Below are positions 23,105 through 35,353 of a stretch of DNA of 64,000 nt, piece by piece. Under the pieces are notes generated by a model that saw only the letters and a list, made by a program, of their open reading frames with translations, was not told the DNA's origin and ran no database searches. The stretch is from Siphonodentalium dalli (taxonomy: Eukaryota; Mollusca; Scaphopoda; Gadilida; Siphonodentaliidae), in NCBI GenBank assembly GCA_032622095.1, contig CP136064.1:172616310-172680309 (forward strand), written 5' to 3'. The position numbers were made by a program, and so were the translations under genes. The stretch's first letter is position 1; every line of letters starts with the position of its first letter.

Positions 23105-24196
23105 GATGACTTGTGTCTGTGTGTTGGTCTATAGGCGAAACAGCAAATGAAGGACTTGTTCAGACCCTGGACGTGGGTGACAGATGCGCACAACACTGAT
23201 CTGCAAGTGTATAACTGGAAACTTAAAAACAAAACAAAGCATAATATTTAAGAGATAAAAAGAAAAAGAAAGACACAAACAATACAAAAGAAACATACAA
23301 AACAAAACCGATGTAAACTATTGAACGCTCGCTCTCCTTTAGCACTACCATATACTCGAAACATGGATAGGTTTGACGAGTCATTGAAATAGTTTCGCCT
23401 AATTTGTCTATTTGGATAGAATAAACATGATCTCCTTTATGATTATTGTGGCACCAAGATATATCACACACAATGTTTTGTTATAATTCATCCTCTCTTC
23501 TGATTGCATGGCTGAGGGTGTGTCACATGGCAGGCCGTAAATCACTTGATACCCTCGAGGGTAACATTTTGAAGGTTGTTGACCGTTCAGCGATTATCAG
23601 TAAACATAGAACTACGAAGTTCTCAACGTGCAGAGATACCCGCACAGCTCTCTAATTTAACAAAACGCTCATTTAAACCCCACTGTTTCGTAACAACCGC
23701 GAACTGTGGTGTTCGCTATTTTGCACAATTGTTGTTTTTAATTTGCATAAATCCGTTATATAAGGTGTACTGTTCCTATTGGGCCTTTTTATATCAATGG
23801 TGAATACCGTGGAACAAATAGATAAACCTTATTACGCAGTTGGTATTCTGCTGCAGACAATTGCACGCATGCACGATGTACATATACGTTACAAATGCGT
23901 ATCTTTACTAAGCTCTAAAGTTCAATTAAGAAGCCACCCATTATTGTATATCAATTGACAATTTCCTTCAAGATTCAAAATTTTAATTTCTCAAGTTCTC
24001 TCCTAATCACAAGACATAAGAGAACAAAACAAAAAGCGTGAAATAAAATAAAATTACGGGGCAAAAAGGTTGTGCGTTGGCAGGTCAGTGGTTGATGCAC
24101 CAGCAGGTCGTGAACCATTATCCCCGGTACGATAGGATACGCCCAGCACGTCGCATGAAAGCACGCACCAAGAGCACGAAGTAGAAACCATGGCAA

Positions 24197-24466
24197 CTAC
24201 CCCCTTCCGCCCATAATTCGAGTCCTTATATACGTATAAACATCACGCCTTAATTCCGGTAGTCTAGCTATAGATTCCTTCAACTTCACAAGAATATCCC
24301 TGGGTTGCGTAACAGTCTGTAAAAGTCTACCTGCGTCTACACGCTCATCTAAACGAAACTGAACATTTCGCAGCATGGTTACTCTACTTCGAAATTGTTT
24401 TACTCCTTTTTCCATGAACAGATTCCCACCATGCGACAACCAAATAACCTGAACATAGCTGCGCAA
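24197..24466 (-). CDS. Unrecognised ORF upstream of myosin
   Basis: About 90 codons are open on the minus strand, including SHGGNLFMEKGVKQFRSR, VTMLRNVQFRLDE and ARLPELRRDVYTYIRTRIMG. The composition (Arg/Lys/Leu rich, amphipathic) looks coding-like, but no domain was recognised. There is no ATG at the start; an acceptor-like TTTGCGCAG precedes CTATGTTCAG. It may be an exon of an unknown gene, a retrotransposon gag-like fragment or chance. It lies 1.1-1.4 kb upstream of the first coding exon of myosin, on the same strand. Confidence 0.22.
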   Translation of the reverse strand: MRSYVQVIWLSHGGNLFMEKGVKQFRSRVTMLRNVQFRLDERVDAGRLLQTVTQPRDILVKLKESIARLPELRRDVYTYIRTRIMGGRG

Positions 24467-24750
24467 ATGATGGATGTGCTAATTGAGCCAAAATTTGAAC
24501 GTTTTATTTAAAAGAAAAGAGATGATTCCAACATAGAAATAACTCTTCGAACTGGATTAAGAATATACGCGCGGACTTATATAGTTGTCACCCTTGTTTT
24601 CGTGAGACACGGGGATTTGTCGCCGCTCTGGACCTGGAATGTCACACTCGGACCTTGCCACCCTCGGGCGACATTGAATGCCGAATGATTGTCAACGCTG
24701 CAAATTAATGCAGAACATGGATATATACATATATACAATGGGGTCACTTA

Positions 24751-24935
24751 CATCATCATCGTCATCATCACCATCATCAACATCCTCATCGTCGTCGACA
24801 TCATCATCATAATCATCATGCCTCATCATCATTATTCATCATCATCATAATCATCGGCATCATCAACACCATCATCATCATCATCAACACCATCTTCATC
24901 ATCATCATCATCATCATCATCGTCATCTTCATCAT
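24751..24935. repeat. (ATC)n microsatellite
   Basis: About 185 bp of interrupted CATCATCAT with CGT, ACC and AAC variants. It is noncoding as far as can be seen. Confidence 0.9.
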
Positions 24936-25350
24936 ATGTATCGTCACCATGCATCGTCAACATTTTTGCTTGAACAGATCATTCCGAGTTGTCATATATG
25001 ACATAGTATGCACACATTTTGAAAGGTGAGCATTCGTCACTATTGAACCCAGATTACTCAATACCAAAACAATTAACATATATTTCTCACATATATATAC
25101 CCTTTAACATATCCTTCAGCCCGGGAGGGGGCGTACATAGCTTTGATTGGGGTACCAAGTGTAACTGTCTCAGGTTACAACTATGGCCATATAAATTTGC
25201 TAATTTGTGGTGCTGTATATATATGCTACACTCCCATGGAATTGTGTGTATCCAGCTCAGCCAAATGTTACATGGTATACCCACTTAAGGGGTAGTCCAC
25301 ATGCAATGTCAGAGCTACGTTTAATAATTATACCTCATTCGCGTGATGCT

Positions 25351-25519
25351 ATTTGGTCCCCGACTATATATCTACTTTGTTCGGGGAAGGGACACAAAAA
25401 AAACATCATGTAAATGAATTCGGTCCGGGACTATATATATATTATTTTATCCCGGACTAAACTAAAAAAAAAATCCAGCTCTTGAGGTGGAACACATTCG
25501 GATAGCCGGGGACCAAATC
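25351..25519. mobile_element. Foldback element with GGGGACCAAAT ends
   Basis: CTATTTGGTCCCCGACTATA on the left pairs with AGCCGGGGACCAAAT on the right. An internal TCCGGGACTATA / TATCCCGGACTA pair is also inverted. The stem is interrupted, so the exact ends are uncertain. Confidence 0.5.
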
Positions 25520-26404
25520 GTCAATCTGTGTACATGTCAAAAATCGCGTGAAATAGTTCGTGACCGAACAAAAGTTTCCCATTTACCATACATGATGCAT
25601 GGTCTAATATAAGTTATCCGAGGCAAGATTGGTCGTTCGTTGAGATTTATATCTGGGTATCGATTTTGAACCCATGGCAGAGCGAATATGTTCACACAGA
25701 GGCATCCATGTATACCAAATGTCAATGTATACCACAAAGACTGTGGCGGATGAGAGAGATTGTTTATTCCTCCATTCAAGAGAGACGTAATATACAACAA
25801 TAGATACAATTACATAATATATAGAGACAATAAGATAGGTTGCTATTCAGGATTACACGATAAACATGTGTGTCCTACCAATAACAAGAATGCATGATAT
25901 ACATGTGTGTCATACCAATAACAACCATGATGGTACACACACGAGGACCAACTGGTGCACAAAATGCATATGAACGAAAAACAATCTACAAAAAGTTCAC
26001 CCTCGTTGTCTCTGGTTGAGGAATCCAATCCACTCATCGACTGAGGCGTTATTTCGCTAAAATCCGATTCAGATTCTGGATTCAGATTACAGATTGGTCC
26101 TCGTACGACTTGGTTCGGCAAAAGAACAGACCAGAAATTGGCAGAATCAGTAAACGAACAGACCGTAATCTCAATTTCGTGGTAATCCGATTGGGATTCG
26201 GATTCCGATTACGGACTCAAATGTTCGTAATGTAAACAAACCGAGATTTCGCCACCTCAGAGTTTAAAAACACAATAAAACATAAGAATCCGTCTCTTGT
26301 GTACAAATTATTGCAGAATATAAACGATCTATATCAAAGAATTTTAAATGCGGAGACAAATTTGTTTTATTGAATGTAAACTGGGAGAATATTACTGAAA
26401 TTAG

Positions 26405-27342
26405 CAGGGGGGGGGGGGGGTCTGCAAAAAAAAATCCGTATATAGGGCCGGGGTGGGTGGGTGGTCCAGAGGCGGAAAAAATGGTGCTTGTATTTTTTTT
26501 CCAAAATGGGTTTTTTTCAAACAATTTACAAGTACTGACCATGTAATGTTGTTTATTAGCATGTTAGTACCATGCTTGTTGGTATAGGGCTATATAGGCA
26601 GCTAAAGTGACTCTTTAGCCTCAGATTTAGCAACATTCTGGATTTCACAGTATCCCGGACCACTTCACAGTGGACCACCGTATTAACGTTCAGGAAACTT
26701 ATGATCAACGGAAGAAATATTTAGTAACAAAATTAATATATTATCTGAATAAAAGTAATAAAACAAAAAACTCTATCACTAATTGGATACTACATGGTGA
26801 ATACTCAATGATGACTACTTGTAGATATCATTAACCTGATTGTTGCATAACATGAAATTGAAAAGGGTATCTCTTAAATTTCTAATGTCTGAAATACTGT
26901 CTTGTTCTGGCATGTAATCAAATTCATTCCTTCTGGTTATTTCTCATCTTGAATGATTGCAAGTAATGTTAATTTTCAACAATTATCCAAATAAAACTGA
27001 ATTGGTTATGATGAATGGCATTACTGTTTACTGCTCAGACAATCCCAAATGAAGGTGACGCTATTCTCATTGAATTTCCGAACTTCATCTGGGAGCTTTA
27101 CTGCTCAACAAGACGAAACTAAAATACTAATTGTATACTGTTATCACTTACAAATAGATGAACTGAAATAATGTGATGCATTCAGATGCATTGAGAAATG
27201 ACAACCGACACTTAACTTATATTGCAAAAAATTTGGAGAATTTTTTTATTTTTTTTTGCAAAAATGGGGTGGTGGGTCCCTCGAGGTCGGAAAAAAACTT
27301 TTTGGGCCCTATATGTGCAATTTTTTTCCAGACCCCCCCCTG
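26405..27342. mobile_element. CAGGGG...CCCCTG DNA transposon, related family member (938 bp)
   Basis: The left end CAGGG(n)TCTGCAAAAAAAAA and the inverted right end CAGGGGGGGGTCTGGAAAAA share a further TATAGGGCC block and a GTGGGTGG/CCACC block. AAATTAG flanks both ends (26398-26404, 27343-27349). The ends resemble those of the 14163 and 51711 copies, but the interior differs and has no recognisable ORF. Confidence 0.75.
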
Positions 27343-27854
27343 AAATTAGCCAAATAATAACGCTATTGATAGTAACGCTGGGGGAGCACTTCGGTTGATG
27401 GCGAAGCAATTGCAAATCATTGTTGATTGTCACTTTCATATGTCCATTTCATAATTCCATCCTTAAAATACCGCCCGAACGCATGTCGATTTCGAATTCG
27501 GCGGATACGTCACCATTGACATAATTCATATGAACCTGCATGGATATGTCTTCTGCTGTGTTCGTTATTATAATGCTTCTTCTTATTCAAGAAATAGTAG
27601 GATTATATGGTATCGATGGATTATCAGATACACGTATGTACTATCATCTAGTCTTAAAGTGATAGCAATTTCATGTTTAACATGTTTTGTTTCGTTAAAT
27701 GCAGTCGTTTTGAGCAATAGTCTCTGTATAGACAACATACACAATCATGTTCTAGGGACGTGGCTAGAAGTTTCCTCAAATTTCCGGCCAACTGCACCCA
27801 CCCCCCCCCCCCCATTGAACCAAACATCAATCTCACAGGTTCGCAGAATTCAAT

Positions 27855-28030
27855 TTGCTCCCCTTGGAAATATCCAATCTGACAAACACTAAGATTGGAA
27901 AATTACCAACTTTTACTGTTCAAACAATGAGAACAATGCCAACCTATATATGGTGTCAAATTAATATCCAACTAATGTTGTGTCATGCATGAAATTTCCG
28001 ACTGCTGGATGTACCAAAGTTTAGTTTAGA
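27855..28030. repeat. Dispersed repeat related to 31830-32165
   Basis: Shares with 31830-32165 the order: TTTGGAAAATT-type palindromes, TTACTGTT..AACAATGA, CAACCTATATAT.GGTGT, AAATTTCC and ACCAAAGTTT. The two copies are diverged but collinear over roughly 130 bp. Further TTGGAAA/TTTCCAA palindromes occur at 33070-33165. Confidence 0.5.
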
Positions 28031-29862
28031 TATATTTATTTCAAATATATGTCAAATTTAGATAACACATGATATATAACACATACATTTGTTTATACAT
28101 ACAAAGGAATTGGGGGACAAGTACTGACTCACTTAAGGGTACCCCCTCTCCCATATGTTATTACACTGAAAAAATAAATAATTAGTAATGGCAAAGCAAC
28201 ATGACTACCAAAACAAGTTGAACATATATACAGATCACTGGACACCCCCTCTCCCGAGTTAGTCATAAGTTTGTATATGTATTTATTTAAAATCGGGTTT
28301 GTTTTTTGCGTTTGTTGGCTTGTACGTATCATTATTTGAAACAGTTAGTCAAAATAATCCTGATTTTCCTCACGTATGAATGACTGCACAGCTTGGCAAA
28401 TTGTACCAAAGTTCGGGGTGGGCCGGGGTCGAGACACACAATCAACCCCTGTCGTCACGTCCCTGTTCAACTGACAAGTTTCGTGTGTTCTTCACAAAAT
28501 CTTCGGAATTTGATTCAGGAGGCCTAGAGCTGTCATGTTTAGATATGCTTGCCATCATCAATAAACACACTTTAACTTGAAAAAAAAAGATGCGATTAAG
28601 TCGGATTGGCAGCAAATTATGTACCGTGTATACACACATAGAAGAAAAGCATGACTTTCACAACAAACATGCACTTTATAAATATAAGATACAAATGATA
28701 CTTGTTTGAGCCATGTTTGACGCTGGTAGAGAGTTTCGGAGACCACGTGGATTTCAAAATCTGACCTAGAATCGGGAATTAGCCCCGCCCCCGTAATCAG
28801 CTTCGGATTCTCAATCCGGATTTTAGCGAAATTACGACTCTGGCAGCCAAATGAATACCTCAAGAAATCTTGTGGCGATAGACGATCCAGAATTAGCAAC
28901 GTCGATAAATGGAAGATATTGATTATTCGATACCAGAAGGTTTTCAATGGACCTTTAAATTTATTCACGCCAATAAGACCAATTCAGTAGCAATTACAGC
29001 TGAATTGTGATGTCACTGCGACTGTTTCCCCATCATTCTGCTCTATATATACGTTTTCCCATATTTCTGCTCTATATATACGGTTAACTCCAACAGAGTA
29101 GGCAATGTAATATTATCCTGCAATATAGCGTAGATATAAACCTCTTCGCGACGGCGAGCAAAATTATATATTACTAGCTTTTCTGTCTCCTCTATTCTCA
29201 AATGTATATGTGAACGTAGAAGGCAATTTCCCGTAATAGTCCCCGACTTAAATGCCGAGGCAAAAAAAAAAAAAATTCACAACCAAGACATTTCTCCACG
29301 ACAATTTCTCGCCATGACTGAATAAGAGTGATGAGTTATTAAAATCTCTGTCCACACAAAACGACATATTTTACACTAAATAACCGACGTCCATTCCAGT
29401 CGAGAAGGTTGGGTGAAAGAATGAAATATCTAATCTTTGTCCAAAACGACATATTGCCCACTAAATATTGGTTGGAAAATTTAACCGTCAGAATAATCTC
29501 GACATATTTCCAGTCCAAATTTTCCATCTGCCGTTAAATACGGCACGAAATTTCCAACTTCTGAAAAAATAACCAATGTTGAGGAAAGTATGCGTGAGAC
29601 AGCATGGGCAACATCTGCCCCCGAGTAACGTGTAATCTAAGCGGCAACGGTCACTTAGCCATTGACACATCGATGGGAGGCAATCTCGCAGCAACGAGAA
29701 CTGGTGAAATATTGCATATGATTTATTCTAGTTTAGCACTCTTGTATGGGTTACATTATTGTTTGCGTCAAATTGTTTATTATTACCACTTTATAGGGCG
29801 TTCTCTAGGCCATTGATAACGTTTTTCGGGGCGTTCCAAATAACGTATTGTTACCAAAACAC

Positions 29863-29914
29863 CGGGCCGCGGGCCGATAATGAAAAGCTCTGTTCATTAT
29901 CGGCCCGCGGCCCG
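29863..29914. repeat. Perfect GC-rich 22-bp-stem hairpin
   Basis: CCGGGCCGCGGGCCGATAAT and GAA pair exactly with the inverted sequence ending at 29914, with an 8-base loop (AAGCTCTG). It stands out against AT-rich flanks. No U tract or gene supports a terminator; it may be the relic of a small element. Confidence 0.75.
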
Positions 29915-30254
29915 GCAACTTACCGGAAGTTAGATCTCGTTTATTATCACGCGTGTTACGTCGCTTCAACGTCAGACTTACCGTGTTTATTCACAATAAT
30001 GGGAAAATGTACCATATTTTCCTGACACTGTAGTGGTTTTATGATTGGAAATCACGCTATATGGTTGAATTTTTGTCTGAATCGTAAATATGTATAAATA
30101 ACTTTAGCTGTCAAACTCTCATCGTTTGTCACTCGTCTTCAATGCTGGTTTTTATTTATATGTTCTTGGAAATATCTCTCTCTTAATCTACTTCATATTC
30201 CGCTGGGTCAAATGTCCAAATATGTGGTAATACTAGCAATAACATGATCGTATC

Positions 30255-30747
30255 GGGCATTATGGTTTATTAACGGCCCTCTGGAATGATTAACAGCCCT
30301 CGCGCTAATAGGGCTGAATTGGTCATTCTCACCCCCTTTCGTTCAGTTGGGTATACCCAGCTTTTTAAAACTTTCAGTTGGGTACCCAGCTTTATGAGCA
30401 ATCAATCTCCAGAACCTATGCATGCAATTCTTCTCCGCTATTATTTTCAAGCATCGTGACGAATAGACATCATAATTCATATGTAAACAAGAATTCACAC
30501 TTTTACCAGGTTCATTTCGCAATCAACTGAGGGCAATCACTAATTAAATCAAGCTGTGTGTGATATTTCATAAAGCTGGGTACCCAAATGTAAATTTTAC
30601 AAAAGCTGGGTACCCAACTGAAAATAAAAAAAAGCTGGGTATATATATACCCAACTGAACGAAAGGGGTTGACAGTGACCATTTCAGCGCTAATAGGCCA
30701 TTGGACTGTTAATCATTCCTGTCGGGTGTTAATAAACCATAACGCCC
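30255..30747. mobile_element. 493-bp MITE with ~100-bp inverted ends and GGTACC-bearing inner repeats
   Basis: The left arm GGGCATTATGGTTTATTAAC...ATTAACAGCCC, CGCTAATAG and TGGTCA pairs with the right arm ending AATAAACCATAACGCCC. The stem continues with CCCCTTTCGTTCAGTTGGGT and repeated AGCTGGGTACCCA words on both sides. The centre (about 30400-30560) is unrelated AT-rich sequence. It is noncoding. Confidence 0.8.
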
Positions 30748-31829
30748 TAAAACATGTTATTGTTATAGTGTCTATAGTTTTAACTGCATGCATGCCCAGC
30801 GTATATCGTTATGAAATTTACGACTCTCTATATAGAGATGGATATTTATGATTTCATCATTCTGACCGGAAGTTGAACAATCAGAACAATAGTAATATAT
30901 ATTTGTCAGTCTGATGCCCCAACTGCATGGTGTATATAGTCTCAGGCATAAAGTTTCTAACTTTTGGAAATAACCGAAGTAGCAGAAGAGACACCCACCC
31001 CATGTCAATGTTAGCGACGACGCAGATCCCCTGCCAATTGATCATTCCAAGAAACAAAGAACGCATACATTTTCCCGTAAATATCCGCGTTATAAATGCA
31101 ACCATAAATTTTATCTATCGAACTCGAACGGCAAGTCACTGCTTGTGCATGGAATCGATCCAGGAAATTGGTGTCGTTTTCGCCAATTTTTACAACTTGA
31201 TGTTAGTAATGACATTTGAACTGAAACTTATAGTCATTTAGTTATAATTCCACGCGCCCACATCACATATACTGACTTAAGAATTGGAATAGCACAGTGT
31301 GTGTCTCCATGTGTACACACATGCAGTATATAGTTTATCATATATTGAAGTCGGCGAGTTATGAATGTATTAATTACAAACGATTATAAAAAGGGGCGAT
31401 TCAACCCTAAAAGAATAGAGTGACCATACCATATAGGGTTTATATTTATATAACACAAATCGTACTTCAAACTCTAGCACTGTGACCATGCATAAGCGCA
31501 ATTGGTTGTTTGGGGAGGCTTACCCCGGGATGCTCGAACGGGTCGATAGAGACCCTCTCCTTCACCCATATAAGCACAAGCTTATATATAGTGGGTATTA
31601 CTGCAGGGACTATGGGGAGCACTCCAACTTTGGTCAACATTTTCAACAGTAGGTAACTCCTCGCCTGTATAGAAAACAGTTGGATATAACGGACCGAAGA
31701 TGATTTACGTTTGTTTTGATAGTTCATATTTCCAACCCATCGATCAGGGACGTTGCTCTATATATGGTCTTCATTTGGGGTGTTCACCTTGGAATTACCA
31801 AGTGCACCCCCTTGAATCAGACCAAATTC

Positions 31830-32165
31830 CCATACTCGCGAAATACCATTTGTACCTATATATATACTTATGTTGGACCTTTCCAACTTAAACCTCAAAC
31901 TGTCCAAATGTTGGACATTTCCAACCTGACACTCCAATAAGGTTTGGAAAATTTCCAACTGATGGCCATTTCAGATAAAAAGTAGAAAAATATCCTGCTG
32001 TTGGTCTAAAAACAACTTATTATCCACTCATTACTGTTTGGATAATGAAACAATGAACATAATTTCAACCTATATATACGTGGTGTAAAATTTCCAGCTA
32101 TAATGTGTCGAGTATGACATTTCCAAATGTTGAATTGTTTTTACCAAAGTTTGTCCAAACCCCCC
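31830..32165. repeat. Dispersed repeat with TTGGAAA/TTTCCAA palindromes
   Basis: Contains CCTTTCCAACTTAAAC, TTGGACATTTCCAACC and GGAAAATTTCCAACTG spaced by 30-50 bp. It then shares the same block order as 27855-28030. The recurring palindrome may be a protein-binding or recombination-associated unit of an uncharacterised repeat. Confidence 0.5.
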
Positions 32166-32289
32166 TCCCTGTCCTGACCAAACCCAGCAATATGTAGTGT
32201 AAAAAGAGTCATTTTGTAGACCAATATTCGAATATTATCCTAATTTCATTCAAAATAGTAGACTGATGTGGCCACAAGCAGAAGTGGGG

Positions 32290-32430
32290 TAATTGTAATT
32301 TGTAATTGGCTGTAATTAATTACTGTTTCTCAAGTAATTGACAGTATAATTTGTATACAATTATGTCATTTCTGAATTACAAGTAATTGAAAGTAATTAT
32401 TTACTTGGACAAATAAACATGTAATTCAAT
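32290..32430. repeat. Degenerate GTAATTGTAATT repeat
   Basis: About 140 bp of irregular AAGTAATTG/GTAATTACA words. It is low-complexity sequence, not coding. Confidence 0.6.
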
Positions 32431-33510
32431 TACATATATATAAAGCTGTTTTACATTTAGTTGCATGTGATGTTTCATATTGTGGAATATAGACTGTGTA
32501 ATGTGTATTTATTCCATGCAACTAATGCATTGACTGCCGTTTATATTATATATCACACGTATTGCGATTAAACGGACATGGCTCGTTCGAGCTTCAATAT
32601 TTTAACTACTCAATTTGGATGGGGTTTGACAAATACACGAAATATTGATTTACCGGCTTCATATATATGCTCTGAAAAGTGCTTTGCATGGTCACAGCAA
32701 TTTCGCACAGAAGGGAACAAAAGCTCTTTATTTCTACCATATCAGAAATACTAACCCGGAACGATCTTTCCTGTTCCGTGCCGTGAAAATTGATGTTTTC
32801 TTTTGTTTGGGGCAAAAACATGGTGTTCAAATTTCTATTTTTATGAGTTCAATGCGTCTTTCTGTGACATATAATGTGCGTATAGGAAGGTAGTTCAAGT
32901 ATGTCTCGACCTATCGAAAAATTCAAAAGCGAATATTATTAGTTGTATTTTGGAGAGCAAGCGCGCCAAGTGCCTTTAATTGCAATGTAGTATTGCATAT
33001 CAAAGCAATAATATTAAATTCAATATTTTTATCTATTGCGATCCATGTGACCGCCGTATTGCGACCCATAAGTTGGAAATTTTCCAACCTTGGAGAGAGT
33101 ATTCGATTGAAGTATTAAAATCAGTTGGAAAGTTTTAGATATAAGATGGAAAATTTCAACTCAACTGAAGTTTCCTTGACTTGTCATGGGCCAATCCACT
33201 CCGTTATTGCATTGACATATAACGTTAATTAATACTTATCGATCACGATAGCATGCCTGATTTATTTCAAAATGCCAAAAACCTCAGGTTATGCACACTA
33301 ATATTCCAGTATCTGAAGTTAGCATATGTCCCATGGATCTGCGGCTGAGCAAGCCAGGTGTTGATTATACTGTAATCAAGACTGCTGCGTTCGATGTGGT
33401 ATCTCCCCACAATTTATCAGAGGCGAGAAACCCGAATAACTTCTAAGATCAAGTCTGTCTGATGATGGATCCACGTGAAGGCTGATATATATATATCCTT
33501 ATCGGTTTAA

Positions 33511-33768
33511 CCCTTTCTATACTAAATGTCTTTTCACAGTCAGTTAAAAATTGTACATCGGAATGATCTATTATTGATTTGGAGGGGAGTTCAGGTGATA
33601 ATATAGCAGACGACAGTTAAATAAAAGTGCAGAACGAGCCGTATTTATTGAGAGAAATGTTTAGACAATAAGTTCAACAAACATCCCATGTGGTCGTTTG
33701 TTGAACTTATTATTTGAACATTTCGTGCTAGATAACTACTCATCAATGTTGCTTTCGTAAAGAAAGAG
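33511..33768. mobile_element. TTAA-flanked element, piggyBac-like ends, with central hairpin
   Basis: TTAA at 33507-33510 precedes CCCTTTCTATACTAAATG. The right end is the inverted GTAAAGAAAGAG followed by TTAC, a decayed TTAA. The internal ATAAGTTCAACAAAC / GTTTGTTGAACTTAT pair forms a hairpin at 33672-33716. It is the most complete member of a family with copies at 12.4, 37.2, 38.2 and 54.2 kb. The CCC start plus TTAA suggests piggyBac mobilisation. Confidence 0.7.
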
Positions 33769-35079
33769 TTACATTCTAGACAGGTTCAGTTACACGTACG
33801 TGTGACGCATGTTGCTATATACACGAAGATAGAGATATTCCTCTTTTAGGTTATGGATTGTAGGTTGCAGGCATAAAACCGCCATTTCGGAAGACGTCAT
33901 CTTCTGCAAACATGCTTCATTAAGATTTGAAGATAGATCAGAGTTATTACAATATGTCGCTTCGAATTTATAACCAGTAAACATTCAACCGAAGATACAA
34001 GTTCTTTAAACGTCAACCCATAAAGATCTACCCACTATATGAAACCACACTCATTATTAAACTGCAAAAAATCTGTTCTACATCGTTGTTTATATATGCG
34101 ACGAGATGTTCCCCAATTCCCAATGTGTTTGCGTTCTCTCGTACCCACTGTCGGTCTGATATATATTCTGGCATTTACATTATAAGTTACAAGCTATACA
34201 CGAAACCTCTCCATCGTTATATGTATAGTAAATGCTGAAAAGTCGCATTATTTATATAGTATTTTCATATAATGACACACCATCTGTACATCGATAACAA
34301 TTACACGCATTACATTGTGCATTTAAGCCTCGATCACACATCAACGATGACAATCGTTTTGAAATCGAAACGCCACATGTATGCGTTACACGGTTTAAGT
34401 TTGTAATTCCACTTGAATAGACCTTTACCCGATTAAATTATTTATAATGACGAATTGTATTTACATGCAGGATAATGTAATCTGGAATATAAATATTGTG
34501 TTTCCACACCGTTGGGTTAGCTAAAATCTTATCCATGCAAGTGGCATACTATATTGTTATTGCTAAAGTCTCAATCGTATATATTTGCTGTTTACTCGGG
34601 TTAAGTGTGAATTGCCACCTTATCGTGAGTCATAATGCGACAGTCGGATTATGTTATGCATATACACGATATTTCTACACGCATTGGCGTTTAATCTCCT
34701 CTAAACCATAATTAAATATCGGCTACACATGCCTTCAGCTACACCATGGAACGGAAGCTCAACATTATAAAGTTGTCTAACGGGACGCACTAAATCGGAA
34801 CCTGTTTCCATGAAAACAGAAACTGCATATTCCCAGGTAGATATGCATTAAGCAGGTATTGTAATCCAAAAACACCTGTGTTCACAAGGGAGAATACACC
34901 GAATGTAATCCCAATTTATCCAATAAAACATATAATAAACCCTTATGGTTTGGTGAAAGTAATATTTTAAGCCCAGCCAGAAAGATATAACAGTAACAAT
35001 AGCACCATACCTGCTCGCCAATTAACAGGTGTGACACGGACAGGTGAAAATGACAAGGTAAAACACACACGATACTTAC

Positions 35080-35180
35080 TTCAGAGGCCGATCTGTGAAG
35101 TGACTAGTAAAGCGTAATTATTAAATAGAAGATGAAATAAGATCTCACTCGAATCCAACCGTCGATTTTGATTGGCTAAT
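35080..35180 (-). promoter_or_regulatory. Candidate core promoter with short leader exon
   Basis: On the minus strand a CCAAT box (within AGCCAAT, 35172-35176) lies about 70-75 bp upstream of TCACTTC (35103-35097), a perfect match to the initiator consensus. A TATTTAATA box starts 26 bp upstream of the initiator A (35101). Twenty-two bases downstream is a strong donor, GTAAGTATC (35079). This could be the noncoding first exon of myosin, 12 kb upstream of the first coding exon, but it could also belong to another gene or be chance. Confidence 0.3.
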
Positions 35181-35353
35181 CCTGGGCAGTTAAAAGTAAT
35201 TTCTTTGGAGATCTTCCCTGCGTCAGCAACGCCATGAGGAATCTCTATATGGAAGCGCCGCTCTCAGCTAAGATATTCTATCTCTCCGTGCAACAGCGGG
35301 AGTATTTGTTCGCTAAACCATTAACTTATTGTCCGCCAAGAGTTTTTTCTTAC

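Larger units (their letters stand above)
2121..23128 (-). other. Mhc: Striated-muscle myosin II heavy chain gene, 5' part (gene span)
   Basis: Myosin heavy chain is the actin-activated ATPase of the thick filament. Six coding exons on the minus strand join with consensus GT/AG sites and compatible phases (0, 0, 1, 2, 0) into 720 nt, 240 codons. In order they give the SH3-like N-terminal domain (about 32-80), the start of the motor, the P-loop GESGAGKT (175-182) and the beginning of switch I, NNNSSRF (234-240). Residues such as [23 protein letters not shown] and ENTKKVIMYFA are of muscle type rather than cytoplasmic type. Introns are 9.5 kb, 0.23 kb, 4.8 kb, 2.5 kb and 3.2 kb. The next exon, expected to begin GKFIRIHFG, was not found in bases 1-2120, so the gene runs off the left edge with about 1,700 residues missing. 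I read no frameshift or stop in the joined exons. Confidence 0.94.

Noticed and set aside
22850-23134. Plus-strand open frame of 94 codons
   Set aside because: Antisense shadow of the first coding myosin exon.
24576-24583. TATATAAG box on the minus strand, 1.45 kb upstream of the first coding myosin exon
   Set aside because: A good TATA word, but no clear leader exon with a strong donor follows it, and TATATA words are frequent in this AT-rich window. The site at 35080-35180 has better combined signals.
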